Shown here: in pieces, positions 23,166 through 32,821 of the stretch
Numbering within the stretch: position 1 is the stretch's first letter
Layout of the letters: every line of letters starts with the position of its first letter
NCBI GenBank assembly: GCA_016098155.1
Contig: JAAAJB010000190.1
Span: 847-55,620 of the forward strand
DNA length: 54,774 nucleotides
Direction of reading: 5' to 3'
From: Actinomortierella ambigua
Taxonomy: Eukaryota; Mortierellomycota; Mortierellomycetes; Mortierellales; Mortierellaceae
Notes under the pieces: generated by a model
The model's database searches: none
The model's input: the letters and a program-made list of their open reading frames with translations, nothing else
Told to the model about the DNA's origin: nothing
Position numbers and translations under genes: made by a program

Positions 23166-26100
23166 TCATTTGCGAGACGACGACGCAACCGGCAACCCAG
23201 CCTCGGACTTGGAGTCCTTGACACCTCCAGCCTGTCCCTGGTGCGGAGCACTGGGTGTGCTGTGACCCCCTTGCAAGGATGAACGGTATCCCCTACTGCC
23301 TCCGCTGCCTCCACCACCGGGACCATGATGAGCCTGCCATCCCGTCGCTGAGGCATGCGGGCCATGGGATAATTCATGGCTACCAGCAACCATAGTCGAA
23401 GCGGCATGGGGTGACGGCATGGGACGTGAATAATAGTAACCTGCAGCCGGATATGGACCATAGGCTGATGGGGACATTGGTTGGGCATAGTCGTACATCA
23501 CCATTGGCTGGGCGCCATATGAATAGTAGGGATCCATAGGGACGAATGGCGCATACTCATACGTATTTGCATCTATAAACGATATTAAAAAAAGAATCAA
23601 TGAGAATAGTAGTTCACAGTTATCATCTGCCATGGTTTCAGCAACCAAAAAAAAAGTCGGACTGTAAATGGCATCAACGTAGCCGAAAGCTAGGGAATGA
23701 ATGATGGCTTATCAACTTACTCATGCCGGTCATCGTTCTTGCGGTAACTTGGTCTCTGGATGTACCCTAGAGTGAAGCAGCACAAAGGCAAATGCGTTAG
23801 CTCGTACCTCTGGATTTCTCAGGGGACAAAAATTAAGAACCATTGCTCTAATCTTGCATGAGCAAGGATAACAAGAGGATATACCTGGCTAGCGGGGCCA
23901 TAAGTACCAGCGTGACGCGTAGACGAAGTCGGTGCTTGTTTTGGACGCAAAGTACAATCTGCGGGGCCAGCAGAGGATTGACCATATCCGCCGCGCTCCT
24001 CTTTGGGGCCACGAATGGAATACACGGGTGCACCATAGGGGTTATGGTAGTTCATAAACAGGCTTGGCACGGGAGGCTGCGGCGGGCCATAGTAGACTGT
24101 ATGAGAATGATGCGTGGAAGGGTTGCCTGGTGCACCTTGCTCATGGTAGGCTTGATAGGGACCAGCAGCAACGTGCTCACCTTCCTCTAAACCAGGTGGC
24201 GCAGCATTCGATTCAGCGTTCGACTGGGACATAGATGGCATCATAGGAGTGGGACGGTAGTACATTGGCGACATGGACTGAGCAGCATGTGCTTGCTGCA
24301 GAAATGATTGACGCTGGAGCCGGTATTCGTTCGTCTCTCGATACTGTACGCTTATTGTGTGGCCTTGAAACTCGGTACCGTTCTCATGCTCAATGGCCTC
24401 ACTGGCCTCTTGGTCGTTCGAATATTCAATAAAAGCGTAGGCTATTGGTGCCCTGGTGCCGAGACGGCCACGGTTCAGGAGCGTAATGCCCTTGATAGTG
24501 CCATATGGCTCAAAGCGTTCGCGAAGCGCCTCCTTGGTCACTTGGGCAGGATTCAGTTGACCCACAAAGATTGCGTCACGGTCGAGCAGGCTGCTCGTGT
24601 TGGTGTTGGGCGCCCATTCAACAGCCCAATGAGAACTGGCTCGTAAGGTCTGTATCGCAATAAACAAACAAAAACCGGAGATGAGAAAATATTCGAGTGG
24701 AAACGTGTCCTGCGAACATGCAATGAACACCTATTGGGAAGGTCAGAAGTATAATGTATTACAACAAAGGCCTTGATGGCGTCATCACGGTATGCAAATC
24801 GGGCCAAAGCGTACCGGCGGCTGCCGGAAGGGCTAGAGTCATGGAGAACGGATACATCTTCCACGGGCCCATAGTCTTCAAGAATCTTGCGAATGTCCTA
24901 CAAGAACAAATGCAAAAAAAGGATAAGCAAAGTAAAAGATCGAGTGAAAATGACTTCTCGCCGACCTCCGCCCTCGACTGCTATGTATTTGCAGTTACCT
25001 GCTCAGTGGTAGACCGACTGAATCGTAGGATAAATAAGGTACGATTCACCCGCGCTTGTTCGATCCGGATGTGTCGACCATCAATGATAGTGTTTTGGGC
25101 CTCAGCCATGGCCCGCTGCGCTTCCTCGACTCGCTGAATGATGAATTAAAATGGCTAAAGGTTGGTATTATGTCCAGTACAAACTGCTATTGAGGCACTT
25201 GCAATACCGATGGTACCAGGGTGATGGTAGATTTAGTTACCTCAAACTGTACAAACGAGTACGGCCTGTTCATCCAGTCTTTGAGCACCTTTACATGCAT
25301 GAGTTTGCCCCATTGAGAGAAGTGACTCGTCACCGACTCAAACAGTTGAGCGTCAGTACGGGAGGAGGAAAGGCTAGGTAGAAAAAGACAAAACGAAATA
25401 TAAAGATGCCAAGGGCCATCAATGTGTCGCCCAATGTCACAGCCGTGATTCTTTCCAGTCAGCCATGGATGTCATAACCCTTGTATACCTCGCTACAAAG
25501 AGGCAAGCCATGGGTTCTCCGCGAGGCACCCGAGCATGCGTCGGTGCACCAGCAGTGTGTTCGGAGGCGACAGTTCCATGATCAGGACCTTCCATTGGCC
25601 CACACTGCGACTGCTTGTCGCTCTCAGAGTCAGAGGTGTCGTAACCCTGCTCTGTGGCTTCCTCGCTAGCCTCAACTTCGGGTTCATTCGTCTCGGCGGT
25701 CAGATCGTGGACATACTCCTTGCGTCGCGTGCCGGCGAAGCGGTCGACGCTCCTACTGCGAAGTGGAGCATGCCCAGAAGCGTTTTTTGCCACGCGGCTA
25801 CGATCGTCGGGTTCGCCAGAGTGGGGACCAAATTCTGCCAGTTCAAGGAGATCTGCAAGCAGCCCAAAAAGCACAACAGGCAAAGGAAGCCACAAGTGGA
25901 CAAGTGGGGTGAAGACGGAAGGGGAGTGTTAGGAGTGAGAACAACACATGCCCATGAAAAAAAAAGTAAACTTTGTTGATGCATACCCACGCTGATCGAA
26001 TCGCATTGTCGTCAGGGAAAGGGTGTAGGCGATTTATGCCCACTCTTCCCCCCCCCAGGCATCATCATGTCGTGAAAAGAAAAAAAAACTTACCCATGCT

Positions 26101-26328
26101 GCGTTCAAGGGATTCTTCAGCTCCTTCAGCGACGGAGACCTTCTTGCCGCCGTAATCGGTGAAGCTATCGCAGCGGATTAGGCAGTCGCTGTCTTTGTGA
26201 CCTCGGGGAATCATGGGGTCATGTTGGCTGGTAGTGGAATCACTGGTCGGTGAAGGTGTGCCTGGAGTGCTGGGTGTTGTCCTGGGCGGGGACATGGGCG
26301 ACGGTGTCGGTCCCGTCAAATGCGACAT
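23166..26328 (-). CDS. Three-RRM RNA-binding protein
   Basis: Eight minus-strand exons: 26328-26094, 25852-25489, 25373-25241, 25133-24999, 24897-24763, 24649-23885, 23766-23721 and 23572-23166, giving 739 residues. Three RNA-recognition motifs are visible: RRM1 (about 195-273) with RNP2 LFVASL and RNP1-like RPYSFVQF; RRM2 (about 276-346) with TLFILRF and RRYALARF; RRM3 (about 359-440) with AIFVGQL and IAYAFIEY, the most canonical. The N-terminus is Ser/Thr/Pro-rich and then acidic; the C-terminal 290 residues are low-complexity and rich in Pro, Tyr, Gly and Met, suggesting an intrinsically disordered mRNP-type tail. The start is the first ATG after which the frame stays coding-like; an upstream non-ATG extension is possible. 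A role in mRNA regulation is likely, but I cannot name an ortholog. Confidence 0.85.
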
Positions 26329-27126
26329 TGCTAGCGTCAGCCAGGCGCACCCACTCGAAGGAGATTTGAAAAGGATGTGCGAGAGAAGGGCTATGGCAGC
26401 ACCATCAGGTAGAGTTAAAGAAGGGATGGTTGGTGGCAATTCGCCTCAAGCGTAGCTTGCGTGCGTGTATCATCTCCTGTGTATCGACGGGAAGCTCATT
26501 CCTATCACTCTCCTCTATGGTCTTCACCCGCTCTTCCTTACAAGCTCCAAGGTAAACTACCTTCGGTTGACGCCTGTCTAGGAGCACTCGACGGAAAGAA
26601 TGAAGATGAGCAGTCTGGATGGAGGTGGGTGCTGAAGGTGTGAATATGTAGCTTTTACACGAGTTGCTTGAGGAGCGATGAGCAGAACGAAGGTGCTGCC
26701 GCGAAAGCGTGGGAGAGATGTGGGGAGGGGGTGAGAAGTGGCGAGTACGGCGGAGGTAAAGAGGGTGGGATCGGACGAAGGACGAGGAAAGGAAAGAAGT
26801 GGGAAAGGGGCGCTCAGAAAGATTTGGCGGGAAGGCTTTGACAAAGTGGACATCATCAGCATCACTCTTCGCGGACAAGTAAGTGAATCCGGGTGATTGA
26901 GCGTCTCCGTCACATGACAGCATCCTTATTGAATGCATGATCGGTGCACACACCCGATCCAACCACATCTAACAATTGTAGAGCCGTCCTGGTAAAACAA
27001 CATATATTTCCTTTTTTTCCTTTTCTTTTTTCTTTTCTTCTGATATGGCCGCTAATGGTTCCTTGGTTCTATTATCAGACTGGCCTTGGTTTGCTAAGAA
27101 TACATGGTCGCATACATCATCACTCG
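26329..27126. other. Spacer upstream of the three-RRM gene
   Basis: 798 bases between the presumed start of the RRM gene and the UBC9 stop (same strand). It probably contains the RRM gene's 5' leader and promoter. GTCACATGAC at 26909-26918 matches the element in the TFA2/MHR1 promoter. T-rich DNA at 27005-27040 is likely beyond the UBC9 3' end. No further gene seen. Confidence 0.55.
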
Positions 27127-28381
27127 CTATGGCGGGTTCTCTTTGGCCTGCTGCCGAACACGCTTTTCGTATGCCACCTTGTCCTTCCTGTTGATCGAAA
27201 AAAAGAGTAAAAAAAAAAAAAAAGTTTAGAGAGATGGCATTCTGGCGACAAAGTAGCAGTGTCAAAAGCATCATCAAATTGGCGACATCTCATAAATTTC
27301 GGACACCTGGAGGTGGAAGCACTTACTTAAACATCACGTAGGCTTCGGATTGTGCCGGACTGTCAGGGTTGGGGTCATTGAGAAGATCTTGGATGCCAAG
27401 AAGGATCTAGGAGCAGAGAAAAGGAAACATTTAGCCCCTGATCGAATATTGACCTGAACCATCAATCACGCAATTAGAAGGAAAAGTCAATTGTGTGTTG
27501 TACCTGCTTGATGGTAATAGCGGGCTTCCACCCCTCTTCCTCGTTGAGAATCGACAAGCACACCGTTCCTGAGGGATACACGTTCGGGTGGAAAAGAGGT
27601 GGGACAAATTTGCCTATAGTAGTTCAAAAGCAGACCTTGATGTGAGATGCCATTTGTCCTAAAGATAGCTACTGCAATCCAACTTGAGTCATGCTCAATT
27701 TTTTTTTCAAACCTACACTTTGGTGGTTTGCTAGGATAGTCTACGATAAGCAGAGAAAAATGTGAAGTGTTAAAAACGATTTTTTTTTGTCTGTCATATA
27801 CGTTGACCAAATGTTGTCGAAGAAAGCTCATACCTTCCGGGAAAGTCAGCATGAGCTTGTACAGACCATTCTCCCATGGTGTCTATTTCATCAATATAAA
27901 AACAATCCGTTGTGAGTAGGCTTTACACGATTTTCTCGCATTAATTGAAATCTTCAACCCTATAGTTACGTACGCCAGTCTTTCCAGGGATGCCGACATG
28001 CCATGTCATCAAGTCCAACGTCGAGTCAGCCTTCTTCTCTGGACGAGCATAGAATCCCTACATGTTTAAACAACGTGATTTAGTGAGATACTGTGCTTTG
28101 GAGAGAAGCCACGGGTTAACATCATAACAGCACTCATATCAAGCCTCAAGGTAGAAGAGCCTAAGACTGACGAAAGTGTCGAAACACTACCGATATGTGC
28201 CTGAGTCACTATGCAAATATCACTTGGCTCACAGAAAGGTAGCCTCGAGCATGCAGGCTCAGAATGCTTGCAGACAAATCAATGAAAAATGCCACAAAGG
28301 TGAAAATGAACATACATAAGGATGGTCCTTGCGCCACTGTTTGCGCTCCTCCGCTAAACGACTCCTGCAAATGCCACTCAT
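27127..28381 (-). CDS. UBC9: SUMO-conjugating enzyme E2 Ubc9
   Basis: Sole E2 of the SUMO pathway: takes SUMO from the E1 Aos1/Uba2 and passes it to lysines in target proteins, mostly in the nucleus. Seven minus-strand exons: 28381-28316, 28057-27974, 27882-27834, 27740-27717, 27613-27504, 27406-27327 and 27187-27127, giving 157 residues (human UBE2I has 158). The active-site cysteine is Cys93 in [15 protein letters not shown], the same number as in human. The SUMO-binding N-terminus ([15 protein letters not shown]), [19 protein letters not shown] and [17 protein letters not shown] are all intact. Exon 4 is only 24 bases. The start ATG precedes [12 protein letters not shown], matching the family start MSGIALSRLAQER. 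All introns GT..AG. Confidence 0.97.
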
Positions 28382-28657
28382 GTGAAGATGAAGAGAGAGA
28401 ATGATGTGTACTTAGGATGGAGGAGTCGATTGATATAACTTTTGACTGGAAATAACGATTAGACAAAAGAGGGCGGACCTATCCACACGATGCGAATGCT
28501 CGCAAAGAAAAGGACTCAGGTCTTTTTGTTTGTCCCTTTTTTTATCCCATAAAGAGATTATTAGAATCACTTACCCGCGTAACACCCTTCTAAACATTGA
28601 CCTTCCTCCGCTCAGCAACAGCCCTGGATGATTGACTGATTGATGGGGTGATCTAAC

Positions 28658-28885
28658 TTATGACACCCCTGTTTGAGGATACTGAGGATCTCTGAAGGCA
28701 GGATTTCCATCGCCTTCGAATTTGCCGCCCCTTTTACCTTTGAATGTCTGAGGATTGAAGAGAACGGTCCCCGGTCGCATGGTTGGAGGCCGCGGAAGAC
28801 TGGGTGGAGTGGAGAGATGCTGTGTAGCTGTCCTGCACTCTCCACATTCTGCTTTTACCTTTAGATCATATCGTTTCTGGGCCAT
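28658..28885 (-). CDS. Possible small protein, 75 residues, unrecognised
   Basis: An uninterrupted ATG-to-TAA frame of 75 residues, basic, with one CGEC pair near residue 16 and a Gly/Lys-rich stretch FKGKRGGKFEGDG. I do not recognise a family. Base composition is more codon-like than in the surrounding spacer frames, but the minus-strand frame contains a GTAAAA that could be a splice donor after residue 9, and there is an overlapping open frame on the plus strand. It may be a chance frame or one exon of a longer gene. Confidence 0.22.
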   Translation of the reverse strand: MAQKRYDLKVKAECGECRTATQHLSTPPSLPRPPTMRPGTVLFNPQTFKGKRGGKFEGDGNPAFRDPQYPQTGVS

Positions 28886-29047
28886 CCCCTTCTTTTGTTT
28901 CTATAGTCAGATAGTCCAGCAACGGCAATCCTCTCTGGAGATCCCTGAAACAAAAAAGAGAGAATGTGGGTTGACAGAGAGAGAGAGAATTCTGACGAGC
29001 AAGCAGGGCGAGAGTCTTTGATACTTGAACAGTTTCGCAACAGAACA

Positions 29048-29105
29048 GTGCATATACAGAGAGAACATTGTGCATATACAGAATAACTGTGCACATGCAG
29101 AGAGA
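29048..29105. repeat. Imperfect tandem repeat, unit about 19-22 bases
   Basis: Three copies of a unit beginning GTGCATATACAGA (starts 29048, 29070, 29089; the third reads GTGCACATGCAGA), followed by GAGAA-type sequence. Seen directly; no function is suggested. Confidence 0.8.
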
Positions 29106-29209
29106 ATATTGTAATTGTGGCATGAACTTCGTAACCGAAGATGAATAATCGTCCGATCTACGCGACGTATTGATCAGTGTACCGGAATCAAAATTTTCAA
29201 GCAGCTGTT

Positions 29210-29227
29210 ATTCCCAAATTTGGGAAT
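29210..29227. repeat. Perfect 18-base palindrome upstream of tRNA-Lys
   Basis: ATTCCCAAATTTGGGAAT equals its own reverse complement. It is flanked by a direct repeat CAGCTGTT (29203-29210 and 29241-29248) and ends 24 bases before the tRNA gene. It may be a protein-binding site or a footprint of an inserted element; neither is shown. Confidence 0.85.
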
Positions 29228-29251
29228 TTCCAGCCAAAATCAGCTGTTTCA

Positions 29252-29324
29252 GCCCGGTTAGCTCAATCGGTAGAGCGTGAGACTCTTAATCTCAAGGTTG
29301 TGGGTTCGACCCCCACATTGGGCG
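29252..29324 (+). tRNA. tRNA-Lys (anticodon CTT)
   Basis: A complete 73-base tRNA without intron. The acceptor stem GCCCGGU/AUUGGGC pairs fully with two G-U pairs; D arm GCUC/GAGC; anticodon stem UGAGA/UCUCA with loop CUCUUAA giving anticodon CUU (reads AAG, Lys); T arm GUGGG-UUCGACC-CCCAC; discriminator G. The internal A box (TAGCTCAATCGG) and B box (GGTTCGACCCC) for polymerase III are present. CCA is not encoded, as expected for a nuclear gene. Confidence 0.97.
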
Positions 29325-29331
29325 ATTCATC

Positions 29332-29335
29332 TTTT
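29332..29335 (+). terminator. Pol III terminator of tRNA-Lys
   Basis: A TTTT run 8 bases after the tRNA 3' end, with further TTTT runs following, as used by RNA polymerase III. Confidence 0.7.
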
Positions 29336-29676
29336 GGTTCTTTTATTTTGCCTGTGCGAGACGAGCTTTTTCCCGCTCGTACTTTTGCGTGCGATGGTCG
29401 TTCATTCATTCATGCCCGATGCTGCAAGCAAGGAACAGCAGGCGGGTCGTATTTTTTTTGCGCATGCATGATTTAAAAGATTGTGTGTTCCAAGATTGCA
29501 AGCTATCTGAGTGGGTGGGTGTAATATGTCGACGGCAGTAGTGACAAGTGGATTGAACTGTACCGATGCCGGGGAGCTCTGAGTCATGGAAGAGAAGGAC
29601 GAGGGGGGCGAGAGCGAGGACAAAGAGCCATAGGTGAGGCGAGGCACCCGAGAGTCATGTCATATGAGCCAGATAT

Positions 29677-29694
29677 AAGTACAGTACTGTACTT
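29677..29694. repeat. Perfect palindrome AAGTACAGTACTGTACTT
   Basis: An 18-base perfect palindrome containing the TACTGTAC word that recurs in several spacers of this window (for example 14306-14317 and 15677-15726). Confidence 0.85.
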
Positions 29695-30450
29695 TTATAA
29701 CTTTACCTCTGTTTGCATGCGACGAATCGAGGTCGGGCGCTTGACTCTCTTGCTGCCCCTGGGACTCGAAAGGGTCTCCTCCAGTTATGATAGAACAATC
29801 TTCTGTCGACCCTCCAGCTAATCGGTGACTCTTGAGACACCTTTCCAGCAGCCCCGAAGGCTAGAAGGCCCATTCTTTTCCTTGAGACACCTGTCGAAGG
29901 CAGAAAGGTAGGAGAATGAGAGGCAGAGGGGCAAGGCAGCGGCAGAGATGGTGGGTGGGCCAAAGTTTGCGGGCAGAAAGGTTGTTTGGGCTTCGATTCA
30001 CTCCAGTGGTGGACAAGTGGATTGTACTTCTGCCTTGTAAACGCGTGCGATCCAAAGATGGAAAGAACACAAATTGTTCCCACACTCCTGTTGGCAGGGT
30101 GGGGGTATGTGGTGCGTACGGCGAGGAGGGGGTTATCAGCCCCCCTTGGCCCCTTGGACAAGCGATGGGGAAGGCACACGCTGATAGCAAGAAGGGTGAA
30201 TGATGCCGTTGACGATGGTAGTGAGCATGGACAGCACTAAGTGCTGTAGACAGCGCAAGGCGATACTGGTGGCCCAGGCGCTCAGAATAGGTTGGTCTCC
30301 CCAACAGTGCGGGGGAGAGGGGGAAGGAAGGGGGGAAAAGGAACTTTTCCACGGGGGGGGGGGGACCACTAATAAAAGGGAAGGGGTGCATTCACTTTCC
30401 TTTCTTTTCTCTTGACTCATCCACTCCCCACTCTCATTTGCTTGCACACA

Positions 30451-32304
30451 ATGGCCTCTCTTCGCACACTCACAAAAGCCTTCAAGCCTGCCATCGCTGC
30501 TGCCGCACAGGCACGCACCATGGCTTCAAAGTCATCTGGTAAGCTTCTTTTTTCCCATTGGCTGATCTTGATCCCATCTCCGCTTGAATTGTAATGCACA
30601 CATGGACTGGACCCTGTCTGTCCATGCAACCGTTCCTTTTTCAACTTTGATCGCTAACCTCTTACCTACCCCGCCTCCAACTCGTTGCGTGCCATAGCCT
30701 TCGTCAAGTATGACTGGACCGACCCCCTGAACCTGGCCTCGCTCCTGACCGAGGAAGAGACTGCTGTCCGGTAAGTTCCGTCGTAGTAACTTCGTTCTAG
30801 CCTTGCCCACTAACCCACCTGTCAGCTCAATTGCACACTGCTCTAACCACTGCGATCATTGATGCTTCTGATGATTCCTTCAGCGATGCCGCTCGCGAGT
30901 ACTGCCAGGAGAAGCTTATGCCCCGCGTCACCATGGCCAACCGTCATGAGAGTATGTAAATTGGCTACAGGAAGAAGGTACCTTGCTGTTGTATTTGCCC
31001 AGCATCGCTTGCTTACCAGCTACTGCCTTGCGCCAAATTCATTCATTCATCATTATATAGAGTTTGACCGCGAGATTCTCAGCGAGATGGGTGAGCTCGG
31101 CTTGCTGGGCTCGACCATTGAAGGCTATGGATGCGCCGGCGTTTCCTCGGTTGCCTACGGTCTCACCGCTCGTGAGGTTGAGCGGTACGTATCTTTGTAT
31201 TTGAATGTGCATTTTTCTCCCTTACATGTTGGGAACATAGTCTGACCTTGGGTCTACTTCATTCCTTCCTTGGATCAAACTAGCGTCGACTCTGGCTACC
31301 GCTCTGCCATGAGTGTCCAGTCTTCCCTCGTCATGCACCCCATCTATGCCTATGGTACCGAGGAGCAAAAGGAGAAGTGGCTCCCCAAGCTCGGTAAGTT
31401 TTACTATCTCGTGCTAAAGTCTGTAGCTGCCCGCGTGTACACCTGAAGCGCACTGGCTAAAGCCCCCCCTTGTTTCATTGTCATGTAAACAGCCAAGGGT
31501 GAGCTCGTCGGATGCTTCGGTCTGACTGAGCCCAACCACGGTTCCGACCCTGGCTCGATGGAGACTGTTGCGCGCAAGGTCAACGGCCACTACGTCATCA
31601 ACGGCTCCAAGACCTGGATCACCAACTCGCCCATTGCCGATGTCTTTGTTGTCTGGGCCAAGGATCAGTCGGATGGCGGCAAGATCAAGGGCTTTGTTCT
31701 CGAGAAGGGCATGAAGGGTCTCACCGCCCCCAAGATCGAGGGCAAGTTCTCGCTCCGTGCCTCGACCACCGGCATGATCATGATGGATGATGTTGAGGTC
31801 CCAGCCGAGAACCTGCTGCCCAAGGTCCACGGCCTGAAGGGTCCCTTTGGCTGCTTGAACAACGCTCGCTATGGTATTGCCTGGGGTGCTTTGGGTGCTG
31901 CCGAGTTTTGCTTGGCCCAGGCCCGCGACTACACGCTGAACCGTAAGCAGTTTGGCGTGCCTCTGGCCCGCTTCCAGCTGATGCAGAAGAAGATGGCCGA
32001 TGCCAACACCGAGATCGCCATCGGTCTGCAGGCCTGCTTGCAGGTTGGTCGTCTCAAGGACCAGGGCAAGATTGCGCCCGAGATGATCTCGATGATCAAG
32101 CGCAACTCGTGCGGCAAGGCCCTCGATATTGCTCGTACCTCGCGCGACATGCTCGGCGGTAACGGCATCAGCGACGAGTACCACATTATCCGCCACGTCA
32201 TGAACTTGGAGGCCGTCAACACCTACGAGGGCACCCACGATGTTCACGCTCTTATCCTCGGCCGTGCCATCACTGGCCTGCCCGCTTTCTCGGCCACCGA
32301 CTAA
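30451..32304 (+). CDS. GCDH: Glutaryl-CoA dehydrogenase, mitochondrial
   Basis: FAD-dependent oxidative decarboxylation of glutaryl-CoA to crotonyl-CoA in lysine and tryptophan breakdown, in the mitochondrial matrix. Six exons: 30451-30538, 30698-30770, 30884-30951, 31061-31184, 31284-31393 and 31493-32304, giving 424 residues (human precursor 438). The N-terminal about 28 residues are basic and Ala-rich, a fit import signal. Acyl-CoA dehydrogenase landmarks: [76 protein letters not shown], and the catalytic-base motif [20 protein letters not shown] with Glu near residue 400. These are specific to the glutaryl-CoA branch. All introns are short GT..AG. Codon use in exon 6 is strongly C-ending, suggesting good expression. 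Confidence 0.97.
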
Positions 32305-32821
32305 GGGGACCAAAAAAAAAAATCACATACCAACCTTCCCCCTCCCTTATTCACCATCTGTACAGTTTGTTTCTTTCCATAGAGCTCCTTTCTCATAATG
32401 CATTCATTGAGTTGCCCTATCCCTCTTTTTTTTTTTTATCCCCTGAGTATGAGCATGTGGGGAATGGAAGGAGCGCGAGGAGAGGGGGTGGGAGAGAAAG
32501 GAGTCCAGAGGAGTGACAATGGTGTGCAGAAAAAAAAAGGGTTTGAAAAGTCACGGGCGCGTGTGCACTGTATGTCTTACCTCACCATCGTCTCCATTTT
32601 CAACCATCATACCACTGCATTCATTCCACTGCATCTCATTTACATCCGAGCACGAAAAAACGTCAAGCTCCAATTAGCCTTCTTTTCTTCATTGGACAAG
32701 TGGACTTGAAAGGTATAATGAGGGCCGTTGTACGCAGTTGCACCTGCTATCTCCGCAACCGATACCTGCAATCCTGACATATCAGTTCGACTGATCCACC
32801 GCTCCTTTGTTTCCGACGTCT
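32305..32821. other. Spacer GCDH to UVR-domain gene
   Basis: 517 bases: the GCDH 3' end with A and T runs, then the promoter of the next gene on the same strand. No gene or clear TATA box seen. Confidence 0.6.

Larger units (their letters stand above)
28382..29251. other. Spacer between UBC9 and tRNA-Lys
   Basis: 870 bases holding the UBC9 promoter, a doubtful small minus-strand frame (28658-28885), a short imperfect tandem repeat (29048-29105) and an 18-base perfect palindrome (29210-29227) just before the tRNA. Confidence 0.6.
29325..30450. other. Spacer between tRNA-Lys and GCDH
   Basis: 1.1 kb with no recognisable gene. It contains an 18-base perfect palindrome at 29677-29694 built on GTACAGTACTGTAC and G runs (30350-30363). 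The last 100 bases are the pyrimidine-rich GCDH leader. Overlapping open frames on both strands between 29700 and 30400 lack any motif. Confidence 0.55.

Noticed and set aside
29048..29105. Short repeats considered as a CRISPR array
   Set aside because: The units are adjacent and imperfect with no unique spacers, there are no cas genes, and the genome is eukaryotic.
29703..30391. Overlapping minus-strand frames of 158 and 176 residues
   Set aside because: No domain, Pro/Ser/Leu-rich, overlapping each other and plus-strand frames; no supporting splice structure.
31414..32313. 299-residue open frame antisense to glutaryl-CoA dehydrogenase
   Set aside because: The plus strand encodes a clear acyl-CoA dehydrogenase; the antisense frame is a by-product of its codon use.
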